Below are positions 61,101 through 64,000 of a stretch of 64,000 bases of DNA, piece by piece. Both the position numbers and the translations under genes were made by a program. Below the pieces are notes generated by a model that was not told the DNA's origin, searched no databases, and saw only the letters and a list, made by a program, of their open reading frames with translations. Every line of letters begins with the position of its first letter. Position 1 is the stretch's first letter. Source of the stretch: Sclerurus mexicanus (Eukaryota > Chordata > Aves > Passeriformes > Furnariidae); assembly GCA_013396755.1 (NCBI GenBank), contig VWZF01003861.1, positions 695,451 to 759,450 on the forward strand, in the 5' to 3' direction.

Positions 61101-62642
61101 TGACCAATATTAATTTATAATATCAATATCATCTTGCTCTGGATGACAACTGCATGCTAATTTTGGTTTTTTCCTTCCTTTTATAAAGACCACCATGCCC
61201 TTGTTTAGAGGCAAATTAGCCAGAGTTTATCACCACAAGCTCTTCAATCTAAACCAAATAATTCTGCTGTCACTTCTCTGCCACCTGTGGGTTCATTACC
61301 CCGTTGTCACTTTGATGTGGCCAAAACCTGCCCAGAAACTTCTCACAGAATCCCAGAACATCCTGTAGTACTTCCCTCCGTGCAACCCACAGTTTATTGT
61401 TAATGTTTCTTTGCCATCCAAAGTAGCTGGAATAATGGAATTAACAGGATTTTCGTTAAAAGTGCTATTTTTGATTAAAAAGGGTAGAATAAATTCTGGG
61501 TATTGCAACAAAAAGCAATGAAAAAATACTCTTCTAAGAGAGGGCGGTGAAATAAATTCAGAAAATTAAATACGTGAGTATGCAAAATATATCTACTACT
61601 TTGCCTATTATGAAAGGCCAAACTTAATGATGTTTTCATACTAATCTTTCACTTTGCCATTAAAAGCAGTCAAAATACACTGGACCAATATCCTGTTCCC
61701 TATCCCTTGATCTCAGAGAGAAAACAAATTCTTCAGTTTCTACCAGAATCAGGGGACAACCCAGATGGGCTTTACGAAGAAAAGGATTCAGGGAAGCCTG
61801 GGAGGATAAAAGAACAAACATTCTGTATGCAGGTTGCAGCTGATTTTTATTTTTTCCCCTAAATATTCCCCTGCCCTCCATCTCTGTAGGACTGGGATGG
61901 TGATACCCAACTCTCTTTTGCCATGGCACGTTGGTGGGCACAGAAGATAAATCATCCCAAAGAAAGTGATAATACGTAAATGATTTAGAACATCGCACCC
62001 AGTTCTTTTTCCTGTGCCGTGGCCCAATTCGAAGATTTAAGAACTATTCCATCCCCTAAGAACTCCAGAATTTTACCCAAGTAAGCAGCACAGTGTTTTC
62101 ATAGAGAGCTGAGTGTCACCCAGTGAAAAAGCAAAGTGCAGCAATTTCTCGAGCTGTCAAAAGGCACTTGACAGAATTAGCCAAAATTAGAGCCCATCTC
62201 TCCAGTTTCTGAGTCAATGTGCTTTTAGTTCTCATTTTGCTTTCATAATTGGAACACGACACGGGGAAATTGTCTGGACGCCTCCGTGTTGGAAACAAAT
62301 TAGTTCCCCTTCACAGTCTCTTCAGCAGAGCCATTTAACCCAACCTCCTGCTTTCTGTTTATTTACTGAGGCTCTGCAATTAGAACAAGGCAAAGACACC
62401 CTCCTAAACCCCAGGAATACAAATGGGAAATTAGGAGCTGCCTTTAGGCACAGGCAATAATTCTGCTGCACGCGCCTCTTTATATTCCGTCGCGTTAAAG
62501 AATTAGAGCTCTGCCACAAGGTAAGCAAAACTGAAAGCAGGGCCATAAGGAGAGAGCTCCAAATTCTCAGCTGGCAGAGAACTCTGCAGGAGCACAGACA
62601 AAATCTGGGGAGTTTTAACCAACTCTACCTCAGGGAGCCCTG
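58104..62642. other. Non-coding stretch of 4.5 kb
   Basis: No interspersed repeat or gene recognised. Frames are below 115 codons and lack domains. Confidence 0.6.
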
Positions 62643-62742
62643 GAATCACAGAATTCCAGAAGGGTTTGGGTCCGAAGGGACTGTAAAGACAATTTAGTTG
62701 CAAGTAATTATCACTTTTCACTAGATCAGGTTACTCAGACTC
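62643..62742 (-). mobile_element. CR1 LINE tail, antisense, diverged
   Basis: 'GAATCACAGAATTCCAGAAG', 'GGTTTGGGTCCGAAGGGACT' and 'TTTCACTAGATCAGGTTACT' mark an inverted CR1 3' end. About 100 bases remain. It ends roughly 60 bases before a minisatellite. Confidence 0.9.
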
Positions 62743-64000
62743 CACCTCCACATGCTTCTCTCCATCTTAAACCCCAAATTTGCCATATCAGATGGGAATG
62801 GTCTTTATGGACACGTCTTTTTATGGACACATCCTTCTCTTTATGGACACATCTTTATGGACACATCCCTCTCTTTATGGACACATCTTGTCATTATGGA
62901 CACATCCTTCTCTCAGCAGATCTGTGCACAATGCCCAGGTTTTCAATCCTTTATCCCTACGGCTTCCTTTTTGTTTCATATTTGTATCCTCATTTCCCTC
63001 CCCTCAAAATCCTAAGGATAATGAATTATCTTCTAGTAGCTCCAATCTTTTTTTCCACTCTTCCTCTCTCCTTTCAACCCCGGTGACCTGCCAGGAAATT
63101 TCACTAAGCCTGTCTTGACTTATTTCCATCCAAATCTATTTCCTCTGCATCCCATCCTCCCTTTTCGTTTTTCTGGGGTTTCCATCCCATAAACAGCAGA
63201 AAGCTTTTCAAATCCTCATTAATTTACTGAGCAGTACTACCCTGTACCCTGAACTGACAATAAGAAATCAATAGTTCGACTTCCAAAGGCTCAAAATAAT
63301 CTCTCTGCCCACGAGCTTTGATTAGAGGCTCACAGTGCTCCCCCTTTTTTTTCCCTGAAATATATTTTGATTTATGACCACAACATTCATCACCCATAAT
63401 GAAAGAGGTACATCACACAGCAAGGTTTCTGTGACTTCTCATACCCTTCACCATCTTTTTCTCCCCCAAAAAGAACCCAAGTTTCTGTTGGTTCACTCGT
63501 GGGTTTATTTTTATTTGCATTCTTCATTTGTCTTTAAGGAAAGTAACAAATATTACCCTTGCTCTGGGTAGGTAATAACTTTTTCAGGCAGCCTCTTGAG
63601 TATTCATATTTTTCAGAAAATAAAATAATTTTTCAAATTGTTAATAAAAGAAGGAAATTAGAGGTCAAGAGCCAAGCGTCTATTGATGTCCTAATATTCT
63701 ATTTCTTCATTGCCTTCGTTTGCAGTGGGAGGTTTAAAGTACAATAACTGGAGGTTTAAAATAAAATTTAATTATATTGCTGGTAGATGGATGGCTCCTG
63801 ACACTCAAAGTTCTTGAGCAATCCTTCAAAAAATAAATTTTGAGAGGAGACCCTCTTCTGTTAAAGTGAAATTTTGGTGATGACTTCACAAGAGCCGAAT
63901 TTCAGTGTGTATTATAAGTGCTCTTCAGATTTGATTCAATTCAAACCTTGACTTGGGCAGAAAAAGAGTCTTATCTCTTCTCCATGTTTTCTCCACGACT
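62743..64000. other. Non-coding stretch to window end
   Basis: Contains the six-copy minisatellite (separate entry) and otherwise pyrimidine-rich then AT-rich DNA. No gene recognised. Confidence 0.6.
62805..62906. repeat. Minisatellite, six TTATGGACACATC units
   Basis: The 13-base core TTATGGACACATC occurs at 62,805, 62,821, 62,841, 62,855, 62,875 and 62,894 (G for A once). Linkers are 1-7 bases, so the spacing is 14-20. Most linkers are CTTCTC- or CTCTC-like, which suggests a longer ~33-35-base unit made of two cores. The repeat gives methionine-rich open frames in all three plus frames (MDTS and YGH motifs); these are artefacts. Confidence 0.93.

Noticed and set aside
61341..61370. Another antisense CR1 start (TCACAGAATCCCAGAA)
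   Set aside because: Only about 16 bases match and the sequence after it diverges at once.
62805..62906. CRISPR-like array
   Set aside because: Units are 13 bases with 1-7-base linkers of similar sequence, not repeats with unique ~30-base spacers, and the DNA is vertebrate.
62752..63118. Methionine-rich frames with repeated MDTS and YGH motifs as a repeat protein
   Set aside because: All three plus frames are open over the same minisatellite, so the openness comes from the DNA repeat and not from protein coding.
1..64000. tRNA, rRNA, snRNA or microRNA genes
   Set aside because: No cloverleaf with A- and B-box consensus, no rRNA-like core and no recognised snRNA or microRNA sequence was seen on reading. 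A covariance-model scan, which I could not run, would be decisive.

Overview
This window looks like non-coding nuclear DNA from a bird, probably a songbird. The main evidence is 24 pieces of the CR1 non-LTR retrotransposon, recognised by their 3' untranslated region and their ATTCTRTGATTC-type 3' ends. One solo LTR of an avian ERVL-like endogenous retrovirus supports the same conclusion. Several CR1 copies carry the variant reading 'GGCCCTGGCACAGG...GAAGCTGTGGCTGCCCC', which I associate with passerines; that narrowing is recall-based inference. The sequence is AT-rich, with homopolymer runs and short microsatellites, and shows no operon-like packing.

I find no protein-coding host gene, no recognisable host exon and no RNA gene. 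Open frames are short, overlap each other on both strands and show no family domain. The longest (236 codons, + strand, 42,623-43,333) runs through an antisense CR1 and is a repeat artefact. The window is best read as intergenic space or the inside of a very large intron.

Layout. 1-8.8 kb: seven short CR1 pieces in AT-rich unique DNA. 8.8-14.1 kb: no interspersed repeat recognised. 14.1-24.1 kb: a head-to-head CR1 pair, further CR1s, an assembly seam around an N at 19,244, and the solo ERVL-type LTR (minus strand, about 21,236-22,257). 24.1-35.8 kb: scattered CR1s, a (CCCTT)n tract at 25.75 kb, a compound trinucleotide microsatellite at 29.9 kb and a 12-bp-arm palindrome at 32.2 kb. 35.8-48.8 kb: two long stretches poor in interspersed repeats, split by one antisense CR1 at 42.9 kb. 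51.0-53.8 kb: the densest block, with three CR1 pieces in alternating orientation, including the only substantial ORF2 (reverse transcriptase) remnant. 53.8-64.0 kb: two more CR1s and a six-copy minisatellite at 62.8 kb.

Nothing here forms a genetic system. The CR1 pieces cover roughly 5.7 kb by my estimated boundaries, all are 5'-truncated or broken, and none could encode a working enzyme. I did not find an undescribed biological system. The items most worth checking are the duplicated blocks around the N at 19.2 kb, the CR1 cluster at 51-53.8 kb, the palindrome at 32.2 kb, the 62.8 kb minisatellite and the repeat-poor stretches, which may hold conserved non-coding elements.
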